64,000 bases of DNA from Polyodon spathula (lineage: Eukaryota; Chordata; Actinopteri; Acipenseriformes; Polyodontidae), in the NCBI RefSeq assembly GCF_017654505.1, contig NC_054559.1:16436370-16500369 (forward strand), written 5' to 3'. The position numbers and the translations under genes were made by a program. Positions 1-11,345 of this stretch are shown one piece after another. The notes below the pieces were generated by a model, which made no database searches, had not been told where the DNA came from, and saw only the letters and a list, made by a program, of their open reading frames with translations. Numbering within the stretch: position 1 is the first letter of the stretch; the number at the start of each line of letters is the position of its first letter.

Positions 1-3000
1 TGCTATGTAATACGAGTCGTAGTTTCATCCCAGGTGGTGGGATGTAACCCAAGGTGACGCACAAGGTGGGGTTTCTGAAGCTCCCCCTGTAATCTAGCGG
101 TAGACTTCATGCCAAAGTGACTAAAAACACAGCAAACCTTACTTCACCAGTACAGCCCCAGTAATCATTCAATAATATCGATTATAGTTTTATTTTAGAC
201 GATTAGGAATATTCGTTCGTCTTTTTTTAGTTTTGGCATTCTATGAAGCCAAGATGGAAATAAGACTGCCCTTGCATTGTTGTTTTACCATGAGCCCTAT
301 GTTTTATGCAAAAGGCGTCTTATTTTGCTTCTGTCCTTTAAGTATGTAATTTATAACCTATTGCTGCAAGTTGAATCAACAGCATTCCTAGTTTATAGAA
401 TAATATAGTGAACACTCCTTTCCTTCAGTTTTAGTGTAAAGGGGCCCGGCAGCTTTATATTCTACCTGGAGCTAATTATTGAGTAAATCTACAAACACCT
501 GATAAATACATCACGTTGAGGAAAGAAAAGAATGTCACCGATGGTAGGCTATGTGTATTTCAATTAAGAACACATGGAAAGGATAAACTGCTGTGTTAAG
601 ATGGAAAGACTTTAGCCTGTGCAGTCTCTTGTCTCCTGTCCTCATTTTGGTTTCATCCTCTTAATTTGGATTTGCTTGGATGCAGCCTGGTGTGCTTATA
701 AGGTCCTAAAGGCCATCCTGTTTAACAAAACACTTAAATTGTGATTTATGGAGCCAGCGTCTGCAAGGGAAAGCAAGGCTTTTCTCTGCTCTGACAGGCT
801 GCAGAAAAGATAAAAATAGTTGGAAGTAAAGTACTGAGTCGTGATCAAATTACTGCCATTGGGCTAACATTAAGAGAAGATGATTGTCACTGGAGAAGCG
901 TAGCTGATTACTATACACAACTCAGCTATCATTGTAATTGAAGTCAGTTTCTGCAGTGGACTTGCTGCTTGGAGCGCATGTGTAGGAATACTTCTACTAA
1001 ATTTTGGCACAGGTGATTGTACCGCAGGGCTGTTGACTGTCTCCATACAGAAGAGATTTTGCAAAGTGTTACTATTAAGGCTGTGTTTTTCACGGGTAGC
1101 ACAGATTTCTCAATTTCCGTGAAATGTACCCATTGACGTGTGATATCCCTGCGAAAATTCCCATTTCGGGAAGAAAATAAATACATTTTAAATACACACA
1201 CACACTTTAAAAATAAATACAGCAAGTGTTTGCCTTATTGATGCACTACATTTAGGAACCTGGCAGTCGGTTTAGTTTGCTTCCAATAAATGATTGAACA
1301 CAGCATAGAGCTGCACGATTTTTTTTTTTAATGTCTTCGGCGAAAGACACCAGCTGCATTTTAAGTAGCATTTAAATATTAAGGAACATTTTGTTGTATA
1401 ATAACTCAAAAGAAAATAATCAATTTTTAATGACCACATTTTTTTTTTTGCTTTTGTGAATATCATGATTAATCACGAAATATCTTGCATTTCTGTTTAA
1501 ACTGAGCAATAAGCAGTTTCTTTACCAGAGGAAAAATACAGCCCTAATTATGAATTCACTGGCTTCACTGGAGTTCAGGTTGTAAGCCCAGTTTCACTGT
1601 TAATCAGCAGGGTCCCCTTTGTCACTGACGGATAACGTGTATCCACGTCACCCTCAAATTGTTAATTCCTCAGCACAGCTTCTGAAAGTTTAGTATCACA
1701 GGGCTACTCATTTTCCATTCTAGGGAATAGCAAAGTCCATTTTTCAAAAATGACCAATTCTGTTTTTTCCCCACTTTTTAGCAGTATTGTATTGATAGTT
1801 AAACATTAATATAATGGATAGTTAAAATAAGTAAATTAATAAACATTACTACACATTTTTCTTTTTATTATTAAAGCCAAGATTTTCAATCAGACTCATG
1901 TTGCTGTAATAGTAAGTAAAGCATCTGAAAACATTTTCAAACCTGTCATAATGTTTATAAACATCACTTGACTCATTGCTGTCATTAAAATAAGCAGGAA
2001 AACTTAATTATATTACAACAGTTCAGAAAACAAATGTTCCCCACCGTTGTGAGAGACTCATTTACACGACACTGTAGTTCAGTCTAAAAGACCTGTTTCG
2101 CTTATTGCTGGCATTGCAATAATAATATTACAGTTTAGTAACAGTCCAGCAATGTTGTGTCAGAGTAATCCTATTCACAGTACTCCACAAATGAAGTTTA
2201 GTGTTTTGCTGACATTACAATAACCAGGATAAAATATGAAACACTTTGATAAAGTGTATATGTGCTGTGTATCAGCTGATTGTAGTTTAAATAGTGCATC
2301 TTTTCATATAAACACATTAATAATCTTCCCAGTTGTTTCTTTGATAATTCTGTCTTATTTGCTAAATTTAACATGAGGTATGTCTCTGGACAGAATGTCT
2401 TCATGAATCGAATGGTGTGTCAGTGGCATAACTTTGGTTTCAAATGTGGAGTGGGGGGCAGTTTCTGTAGCTGATGCATACATTAAGATTATTCAATCTG
2501 AAATACTGAAAAAGTGAGAGGGACATGTCCCCTGTGTAAATTACACCTATACGTTGTGTGTAGCGTAGTAACTACATCTACAGTAAAGCAATCAATTTCC
2601 TTTCAGGAATGCATAGCTAAAAAAATAGCTTTGAGCTTGTTTCTTCATCATCGGGTAATATAATTTATTTAATTATAGATTTATTACATGCAGGTAGAGT
2701 GGAAAGAAATAAACAAAACAATAATGAAATGCAATTTGTCTTGCTTTCTTTGGGAAAGGCCCACCTTGAGTGTAGTACCTTGCTCGTATAGATTATCAGA
2801 AAATGTTTTAGCTCTGTCTTTTTTGCTGAAACATTGCATTTTCTTTTCTTCGTTGGTGCAGGCACCATGTTGAGTTTCAGCAGTGTCACATTCGTAAAAT
2901 CACATGATAAATTCACTCAACTTGGCTGGGGTGTAGTGCAAAGAAAAAAAAAAAAACGCAGAAAACTGGAGTTTACAAAGACAGCACTGCAAAATTCCAT

Positions 3001-3254
3001 TACCAAAATGTTGAATCAATTTCCCAGTGCTTATTTCCGCAATCGTGGAAAATCAGTAGCCCTACATATGTTGCTGACTTTTACATGCTTTTTGGTCTCT
3101 GACTAGGTTAATGACTGAAAGCTGTCTCCAGAACAGCTTGCACGTTAAAGTTGTTCCACATGCTGTAAATGATACTGATGCTGTATAGTGGTGTTTTTGC
3201 CCATGATCGAGGATATACATGTTCCAGACATACCATGCTTTGTTTTCATTATAG
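1..3254. other. Non-coding stretch upstream of the first sgta coding exon
   Basis: No convincing exon, RNA gene or mobile element was found. The stretch is AT-rich with short homopolymers. The acceptor just before the sgta start codon suggests that at least the right part is a 5' UTR intron. I could not find a CpG-rich first exon, so the sgta promoter may lie left of the window. Between about 1960 and 2235 there are loosely repeated phrases of the type TTGCTGNCATT followed by AATAA, an ancient degenerate repeat at best. A run of A occurs at 2943-2955. Confidence 0.5.
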
Positions 3255-3391
3255 GCCAACCACAATCCCAAGCTGAGCCCCACACTTAGAGATGGCGGAC
3301 ACACAGCGCCTGGCGTACTCCATCATCCAGTTCCTACACGACCAGTTGAACTCTGGGGGGCTGTCCTCGGACGCACAGGAGAGCTTAGAAG
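3255..3391 (+). other. sgta: sgta exon with 5' UTR end and start codon
   Basis: A pyrimidine-rich run ending in ATTATAG at 3248-3254 looks like a 3' splice site, so the first coding exon probably begins at 3255 with 37 nt of 5' UTR. Human SGTA also has a non-coding first exon (recalled). The donor GTAAGA follows at 3392. Confidence 0.7.
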
Positions 3392-6300
3392 GTAAGATCG
3401 CTTCCTCAAAGCGTGTCGCTGTTCAACTGCAAACCATGTACCAACTCTGCTGGTAACGGAAGGTCTGTATCAGACTACTCCTTGAGTTACTTTGAGTACC
3501 TACCTACCAACAAAAGGGTGGAAAAAATAAAAATGCCGACATTCAAGGCACAATCATTTCCATGTTTTTTTTCAGTACAGAGCATCTGTATTCACATGCT
3601 GTTAAACCAGATCTAAAATAACTAATAATATATGTAGTTTACCAGCATAGGAATGTTTCAGCAATTAGTCTAATAGCACTATACAGTATATTTTTTTTTT
3701 CACACTATCGTGTTTCCCAGTTGCAGTCCAGTGCCTAGAAACAGCTTTCGGGGTTTCTATTGACGACTCGAATCTCGCGGTCTCGGAGACACTCCCAGAG
3801 CTCTTTGCAGCAGCCACACTCAAGGTAAAGAGGTTCGCTCAATTCTTTTCTTTCTCTTGCACGGCATTTGATAGTTTTAACTACATGAAGGCCGTATTGG
3901 ACCAAAAGTGAGCCGTTTCACCTGTGGAATACTCTAAGAAAATATTGAAACATTATGCTGGAAATCTTATGAAACTGCATTAAAATAAACGTATTGTTGG
4001 TTTATTGAAGAAATACAGGAACAGGTGCCTTATTGGTATGTCTCAATGTATTTGTTTTAATGCTTGGGCAGCAGGCTCCTCGGGTAACAATTAATGCCAT
4101 GCCAGACTCCCCGACGGAGGAAGAGGCAGCTGAAGCAGAGAGACTCAAAACGGAAGGTGGGTCTGCGCCTGTGTTTGTGAATTTACATTTTGTTCATTTT
4201 ATTATTTTTTGTAATGCATAAAAACATGCAGATGTTCTGTATATATGCAGTAAAACACTGGTATAAAACAGTTGGTATTTACTGGGATTTAGGGTAATTC
4301 ATAAGTTACTGTACACTGAAAATGTCACCTGCAGTGGTAGTGTATATATAGTAGCTCTACCAGTACAGTAGCTATTTTTTTTGCCTTTCAACCTTTATTC
4401 AAATGTATACGTGAGCTGTGATTGTTGAAACTGTTGGAGAAACACTTCTCCAGTTTGTATGAAGAGTTCTGCTGTAACTTTCTAAGTAGGGGTAGAAAGC
4501 TGGAAACTACAGTGATCCATTTATTTTGGGCTCCAGGAGGAGGGTAGTACTAATCCATGTGTCTTGTTTAACTTGGCTTTATTGTCTTGTGAATTTTTTT
4601 TTTTCCCTGTAGGCAATGAACAGATGAAGGTAGAGAATTTCGGACAAGCGGTCGATTTCTATTCAAAAGCTATTGAGTTAAACCCACGCAATGCAGTATA
4701 TTTCTGCAACAGGTATGATATGAAACCTTGAAAGGTCAGTATTTTTTGTTCTGTACAAATGTGATTGTCGCCAATAATTGCTAAGCTATTCATTTCATTT
4801 TTTTTTTTTTATTCCCTTCCCCTATAAGAACCAATTTCATGTTGCAATATAATACTGCTAAACCGTTCCAACTAAAAATTCTAAATGTCCTTCTTAGCAG
4901 ATGCATCAGCAAGGTGTTGAAATGGTTCTGGAGGATTGTGTAACCTTTTTGTTAATTATATCTGCTTCTGAATTCATTGTTGGGAATTGGGAGTTGAAAT
5001 ATAAGGCAAAGTTAGTTCTCCAGAAGTTATCTAGTCTAGTTTTGTTCTTGGTGAAATCTCAGTAATTTGGTGCAGTCTGGATCTGAATTCACCTGCTAGT
5101 TTACTGTCTGCTATCCACAGTATATTTGTACTCTGGATCATGGTCATTGTGAAAATAACTTGCATCACATATTGTCAGGGATGTTCAATTCTGTTTTTAA
5201 ATGTAAATTTGGTTACAGATTGGGCTTGATATAAAAAACAGCATTGATGTTTGTCCTAAAATTGCCATATTTCACTATTTTGAAGTCATTGAAAATTCTC
5301 AGAATTGGTGGGGAAAATCCAACATGTTTTGGAGTATGTTGTATTTATTTTTTTATTATTTTGCAAACAGGGCTGCCGCATACAGTAAGCTGGGGAACTA
5401 TGCTGGAGCAGTGCAGGACTGCGAGCGAGCCATCAGCATCGACCCGAACTACAGTAAAGCATTCGGCAGAATGGGGTGCGTACTGACTGGGGTTCTGCCC
5501 TGTCATGGGCCAGTACTTAAACCTGCAAAACGGCCATCTCAAAATGTACAGATTTTCTTAGTTGCCTGAACAGTGGGTCCTCTCAAGCGGTGTTTGATAG
5601 TTTATACAGAGAAGCGCTTTCTGGCCGGGTTTTGACATTTTTATGTAACAATACAGCTATACTGTAGTTCATTAATGCTGTTTAGGCAACACTATGGGGT
5701 CAATCTAAACTGGATAAGCCAGGGCTGTGGGGTTTTTTTTTTTTTAGTAGTCACCAATTTTTTTATTTTTTTATTATTTTCTCCCCAATTTAGTCGTTCC
5801 AATTATTTTTAGACTTAGCTCACCGTTGAATTGGGAGGGGTGAAGACGAACACACGCTGTCCTCCAAAGCGTGTGTCGTTAGTTGTACGCATCTTTACAC
5901 GCTGCAGACTCCCCATGCAGCCACCCAGAACTACAGCGTCAGAGGACAACGTAGCTCTGGGCAGCTTACAGGCAAGCCCGCGAGTGCCCAGCCAGACCAC
6001 AGGGGTCGATGGTGAGCCAAGGACACCCTGGCCGACCTAGTCCCCCCCCCCCGGGCAGCACTTGGTAAAATGTGCGCCACTCCTGGTCACGGTCGCCAGT
6101 GACTAGGGTTTTAATAGAGAATGAACCACTTTTTGTTATCCTGGGATTGCCTGTAAAAACAGGTGGGTGTGTAACCCATAAGGACTCACCAGTACTGTAA
6201 AGTGCACTAGTAATATCCAGCTGTACAGTAGCTTATCCAAATAAGATGCAGGTTGTTCAGATTTACTCCTACGTGTATGAAGTCTGTTTTTGTCGTCCTT

Positions 6301-7657
6301 GTTTTACTAAGTACTCTGTAATCTCGTTGTAAACGTTGTTTTGTAATTGTTCGGTGCAGGTTGGCCCTGGCTAGTTTAAATAAGCACACAGAAGCAGTGA
6401 ATTACTACAAGAAAGCCTTGGAGCTTGACCCCGATAACGACACGTACAAATCCAACCTGAAAATAGCAGAGCAGAAAATGAAGGAGCTTCCCAGTCCAGT
6501 AAGTACTGAAATCACATACTCTGTGAACAAGGATCACAGCTGCAAAACAATAGTTGTATTGCATAGTAGACACATTATATTAAATGGCCATGATAAAATG
6601 AGCTCAAAACAGTGGCAAGCTAATAAGAGGTGTTGCAGAGATGGAAATAAAGCATGTTAGTTTGAACCAATAGATTTTTTTGTGAGCTCAATTAGGCTCT
6701 TTTTTTATTATTTTTTTCTCTCTGGTTCAGGGGGGCGGTTCAGTTTAGCTTGTAGTTTAATGTGGAATGGACCAAATTCATCTCTATGCATTGGGAGTCC
6801 TACTCCTGCCTCTGTTTTATATTGGTGTGTGTAACTCACTGCAGATTTGAAAATATTGATCAGTGTGTTTGACTGCTCAGTTCATGACAACAATTATAAC
6901 AATGAAACAAACCATTATGATAACTGTAATACAGAATCAGAACTTGGACAAGTGATTGATTGAAATAGTATTTTGTTGCTTGGTCCTGGAGGACAAACTG
7001 GTATGTCACAAGTGGCTAGAGGTAAAGCTGCCAAATGAAAGTATATGCTTTTATATGTATAATCTAAGTGACAGCTTCTGCCTTGTCAATGCTACAGGAG
7101 AGTAATAGATCTCTGGGGTTTTCTGGTAACTTAAATCACTGTTCAATGCTTTACTTTTGCATCAGATAAAATGTTCCAAAGTCTGCAGTTGTTTTACAGC
7201 CTGATTTAAGTACAGTTAAAGTTAAATTCAAGGCCAACCCGTTTATGACTTCATTCTAAATATATTTTTCCTCTTCAACTAGACAGGCGGTATGGGTGGA
7301 GTTGACCTGGCTGGATTGCTTAGCAACCCTGGCTTCATGAACATGGTAAGGTTACTGGCCTCATTTGTACAGTGATCAGGCATTGGGGAGCTGCGTTGAC
7401 TATACCTTTTAAAAGAAATAAAATAACCTTGTGCAGTGTATTGACTGTCAAGGATTTGATAAAGTTGATTCTGCATAATTTGTGATCCCACAGCTGTTGC
7501 TGATTTTTAGGCAATTGGTATGTGTGCTGTACTTGTATCTAGGTGTAATGAAGTAACATTTAAATTTATCCTGCTTTGTGATTGACAACAATCACAGCTC
7601 AGATTAGAGTTCATCCAGTACTTGAAACCCTCAATAATAATAATAATAATAATAATA

Positions 7658-7701
<44 letters not shown>

Positions 7702-9411
7702 TATAATGTATTTAGTTGCACTGAAAAGAAACTATTCAGATAAATGCTTATGCTGTATAAGCATGTATGTTTAGGAGGGAGTTGGTTGGTGTGTGTGAGG
7801 TGGATTATAAACTTTGAATATGGTTTTGAATATTCTTTTTGTTTTCAGGCATCATCTCTGATGACCAACCCACAAGTACAACAACTGTAAGTGTCTTACT
7901 ACAGAGGCCCATGCGTATAAATGTCTTGCACTTTCTTATGCATGACCATTTATATTAAATGGAGCTCTGACTATTGCATTTATCAACACTGGTGTTTCTG
8001 CCAAACATTGCGATGCCCAGTAAGAAAATAAATCGTGTGACACCATGAGCTGGGCATGGAGAATGTGCAAGGCCACATTGGCATTTTACTGTTATATCCT
8101 AGATACTATACAATTTTTGATTCATGAAAAAAATAAGTGCAGAGTTGTTCAGTCCTCAGTCTTCACTGTAAAGAACCGCTAGCTCTCTCCTGGAGTATGT
8201 AATGTTCTATGATAGAATAATTAGCTTCAAATAGCATTTTGGAATGTGATGTTATTGGCTCTACTTTCTGTACGGCATGCAGTTGGAAGGGGACAGCGTC
8301 ACATAACCTGAAATGAGGAAATCATAGACAATGATTATTGTGTTTACTGATGAAGCTTGTGCTGATACTTTTGTGTAAATTACCTAAAAATGGGTCTTGC
8401 AAGGTTTTGGTCTAAACTCTTTTCTAAATGGCTAGTCAGAATGACTGCGTCATGTCTGTGTGCCTGTTTGCCTGTGTGTGTGTCTGCATCACTTATATCT
8501 TGGCATAGTCTATTCTCTGTACTGAGGCAGGTAAAGGACCAGGCTTAAAAAAAAAAAAAAATTTGAGAAAGCTGATTTTAATTTTATCTTCCATTTTAAT
8601 AACAATGTTATCTGTTGTCCCCTTATTGTTCTGTTGAAGATTGAATCTGCACTGTGGTTTGTCACTGAATGACACTTTCCCCTTACAGTTTCAGTTTACC
8701 TCTATTGGTCACCTTAGGATATGGGTGCAGTGTGTGGCGAGTGAGCCCTGCCTTGCTGAGAAGTTAAATTTTCTTGCTGTGTGTCCTCCAGAATGTCTGG
8801 GATGATGTCAGGATCATACGGGCCAATGGGAGCAACTGGTGCAGGAGCCGGGGCAGGACCAGGACCAGGAGTCGGAGTTGGAAGAGGAGGAGCAGGTCCA
8901 GGAGGTGCAGGGCCGAACGACCTATCTGGCCTCATCCAAGCGTGAGTATTTATCTCCGAACGGGGTTAGCAAATCCTGATATTAAACTAAGAGTTGGTGT
9001 TTCCACTGCTGGTCTTTGTTCCAGCCCTGTTCTAAATTGTTTAGTTGAACCAATTAAACATCCATCGAGACTCTGAAGTAGGTAATTATATCATTTTTCC
9101 CTGTTTAAACCTGGAGTAGAATGGACACCCTTCTATTAAACGCTGCTTGACCTAGAGGCATATAATGTTTCAGGCAATGAAGACATTTTACTTCAAACAA
9201 AATAAACCAATGTTTAATACATCTACTGTAATATTTCTCTCTAGTGTAGTTTGGAGAGGACCTGTGCTGATGCCTGTCTGCTCTTGTTAATTCCTCCAGG
9301 GGGCAGCAGTTTGCTCAGCAGATGCAGCAGGAGAACCCTGAGCTGATTGAACAGCTGAGAAGTCAGATTCGGAGTCGGCCGCCTAGTGCCAGCAACGAGG
9401 AGCAGCCCTGA
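3292..9411 (+). CDS. sgta: sgta: small glutamine-rich TPR-containing protein alpha, ten coding exons
   Basis: Cytosolic co-chaperone that binds Hsp70/Hsp90 tails through three TPRs and BAG6 through its N-terminal dimer domain, triaging tail-anchored and mislocalised hydrophobic proteins (family knowledge). Coding exons: 3292-3391, 3721-3824, 4075-4156, 4613-4712, 5371-5475, 6360-6498, 7283-7345, 7849-7886, 8792-8941 and 9300-9411. All junctions are GT-AG, phases agree, and the sum is 993 nt, or 330 residues plus stop; human SGTA has 313. Residues 1-68 are the dimer domain ([14 protein letters not shown]). TPR1 is about 96-129, TPR2 130-163 and TPR3 164-197. Then come NPGFMNM and NPQVQQL motifs, a Gly/Ala/Pro-rich stretch (about 253-283), and a Q-rich C-terminus ([21 protein letters not shown]). 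The ATG at 3292 starts MADTQRLAY, aligning with the human N-terminus. Identity is very secure; exon 3 has a tandem acceptor. Confidence 0.97.
4069..4074 (+). promoter_or_regulatory. sgta: NAGNAG tandem splice acceptor of sgta coding exon 3
   Basis: The acceptor reads CAGCAG. Cutting after the first AG adds a Gln codon at the exon start; cutting after the second starts with GCT (Ala). Both keep the frame, so the gene may make 330- and 331-residue proteins differing at the junction between the dimer domain and the acidic linker. Confidence 0.6.
5749..6110 (-). mobile_element. SINE copy 1 (tRNA-derived family) in sgta intron 5
   Basis: Read on the minus strand this has the same body and tail as the SINE copies near 19800 and 37830: a segment ending GGTGAGCTAAG, then AAAAATAATTGGAACGACT, AAATTGGGGAGAAAATAAT and an A/T-rich tail at 5749-5775. 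The body shares TGTAG and GGTGGCTGCATG phrases with copy 3. The head near 6050-6110 includes a poly-C run. Insertion in an intron, opposite to the gene. The family assignment rests on the three copies in this window. Confidence 0.75.
7632..7701. repeat. (TAA)n microsatellite in sgta intron 7
   Basis: About 23 TAA units with one interruption (ATATAATAA) near 7660. It lies in the intron between exons 7 and 8. Confidence 0.95.
8792..8941 (+). CDS. sgta: sgta coding exon 9, with Gly/Ala/Pro-rich expansion
   Basis: After [13 protein letters not shown] the exon encodes a run of short Gly-Ala and Gly-Pro units with Gly-Val and Gly-Arg variants, then the conserved NDLSGLIQA that joins exon 10. The matching human segment is shorter (ISGGNNPLGTPG type, recalled). 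The codons are mainly GGN, GCN and CCN, and the expansion accounts for most of the extra length over the human protein. The phases on both sides (CT|A and GC|G) are intact, so it is translated. Confidence 0.9.
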
Positions 9412-9583
9412 CAGGCAGCCGAGTCAGTGCTCACTTTAACCCTAACTGGAGTAAATGCTTAGTCTGGTCCAACATTAAAGGCAGAACTTACTCTCAATTA
9501 TTGGTGCTGGCCTAAATTACAATAGTAATGGATACCCAGATATCCCATAAAATAAAAATTACATTTTTTTAGAATTATGATGC

Positions 9584-9600
9584 GGGGGGGGGGGGGGGGG
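9584..9600. repeat. Poly-G tract
   Basis: A run of 17 G in the sgta 3' UTR. Length is likely to vary between reads and alleles. Confidence 0.9.
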
Positions 9601-9970
9601 TCACAAATAAGGAATATCATAAACCTTCCCAACATGCATTGGATTCAAGTAGTCAAGTCACCTCAGCAAGGTCTTTCGGGGTCAAAGTAAGTCAGACACT
9701 ATGGGAGGCAGCTGGCTGGTTGATTACTGGAAGAGAGGCAATGAAGGGGTCAAATGACATGCACTGAAAGCTTTCTTTTAATACCTTTTGTATGGTAGCA
9801 GACATCCTTTTTTTTTTTTAAATGAAAATGCTTGGAATTATTCAGTTAGATCTGTGTGACTGGGGAATTCTGAATCTACCTGACTGTTTGCTTGTCTTTT
9901 TTTTCTCTCTAGGTGGGAGTTTTGTTCAATGTGACCGGAAGGCCAACTGTTTTTTGTTTGAAACTCCAGG

Positions 9971-9974
<4 letters not shown>

Positions 9975-10007
<33 letters not shown>
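9975..10007. repeat. Poly-A tract followed by a C run
   Basis: A homopolymer of about 33 A in the sgta 3' UTR, followed at once by GCAGCG and a C run. It could be the scar of a retroposed sequence or simple slippage; no target duplication was seen. Confidence 0.85.
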
Positions 10008-10008
<1 letters not shown>

Positions 10009-10804
10009 CAGCGCCCCCCCCACAAAAAGGACATGCATGTTGGGCCCCAATTATTATTTTTTTAAACCCCTGCTAATCAAGCTACCGAGCCACTGGAATG
10101 TAAATAAAGGCGAGCCTATTTGTTGAGTTTTTAACAAGATTAGCTCGGAACCCTCTTGGATTCACCTTTGGGTTAATATTTTTATTACGGAAATGCATCA
10201 AGTCAATGTACTTTCTAACAATTGTTGTATGTTATTATAACCAACAAATGCGTTTTCTGTTGTAATTCATGATTCCCCCCCCCCCCTTTTTAAAAAGGGT
10301 CATTCTGTAAACTGCCACAGACCATTGAACACAGTGGAGAAGTCTCAGGCTGTTTGTCTTTTTGCCATGGGGTAGATTGTTTAACTGTGATAAAAAATCA
10401 ACTTTAAAGAACTTGTATTTATACTTTAAATAAACAAATAGATATGTGCGTATCTTCTATACTCTTGAAGTGAACCGGAGGACCTCGTGTTGTAATTGTA
10501 GCCATCCTTTTTCAAGATATTTGGTCATTGTTCTGGTTTAGCTGTAAGGAAGAGACTATATAGTGATCTGCAGTGTATTTTATCACCAGCACCCTGCGGC
10601 TATTGAGGTTATAAAATCATACCCTGTGCGCAATGAGATCTTGGGGTAAAGACTAAGGCTGCCTTTCTGCTTCCCAAACCATGTGGTGGAGAGTGAACAT
10701 TTTTGCAGTTCCAGTGATTGTCCTGTCCTCCCACTCAGGCATGTACATGATTACAAGCCGGGGGTTCCAAAAGATGTCCTGGCTCCACAGAATGGGTGGA
10801 GTGA

Positions 10805-10846
10805 TGCACTTCACCCGCCCATTTCCTGTTGTGCGGGTGAAGTGCA
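10805..10846. repeat. Perfect 14-bp inverted repeat (hairpin)
   Basis: TGCACTTCACCCGC at 10805-10818 pairs perfectly with GCGGGTGAAGTGCA at 10833-10846 across a 14-nt loop. Further out, GGTTCCAAAAG (about 10765) is roughly complementary to CTTTGGAATCC (about 10848), so a longer interrupted fold is possible. It may be the core of an old MITE. No Pol III signals or gene seen. Confidence 0.7.
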
Positions 10847-11175
10847 GCTTTGGAATCCTAGTGTGGGGAAGGGTTCTCTTACACTGTCGCCTCACTCCAG
10901 TGGTGCACATTCCATGCAGGTTTTTGTTCCAATCAGCTCCTAAACCCTCAGCAGGTTAACAATTAACTACTTTGGGACGTGCTTGGAGTAAAGACCTGGA
11001 CTGGATCTCGAGGACCAGATTGTGCATCACTGCCACACTCGGACAGACCATCTAGATTTCGTGCAGTGTAAAGTCATTTTAATAGAGTTGCCATACGATG
11101 GGCACCACATTTTCACAGCTTCTAGTGTGGTTTCCATTGTTCATTGTAAATTAGGAATGTGTGGTTCCCTCTATG

Positions 11176-11345
11176 GCAGGGGTTTCCAACCCTGGTCCTG
11201 GAGAGCTACTGGGGCTTCTGGTTTTTGTTTCAACCAAGTTTTGATCATGTGGAGCACCTCCTGTGGCAACCAAATCAGTGCTCTTTGATTTAAGACCTTC
11301 AGTCCACCATTGCTGTGTACTTCCCAAGTGATTTTGGAGCCACAC
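11176..11345. mobile_element. Fragment of a dispersed fish repeat
   Basis: It begins AGGGGTTTCCAACCCTGGTC and continues CTGGAGAGCTACTGG and GGTTTTTGTTTCAACCAAG, phrases I recall from a common interspersed repeat of fish and other vertebrates. A related phrase (CAGGTTTTTGTTCCAATCAG) occurs at 10918. Class not determined. Confidence 0.45.

Larger units (their letters stand above)
9412..10434 (+). other. sgta: sgta 3' UTR with candidate polyadenylation signals
   Basis: The region after the TGA at 9409-9411 contains AATAAA at about 10101 and at 10429-10434; the latter is the better candidate for the main transcript end. The UTR includes a poly-G run (9584-9600), an A run of more than 30 bases (about 9975-10007) and a poly-C run near 10275. 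The true end cannot be fixed without transcripts; further AATAAA motifs occur near 12150 and 12200. Confidence 0.55.

Noticed and set aside
9822..10076. 84-codon frame ending in a poly-Lys tract
   Set aside because: The tract is a poly-A run in the sgta 3' UTR; nothing else supports coding.
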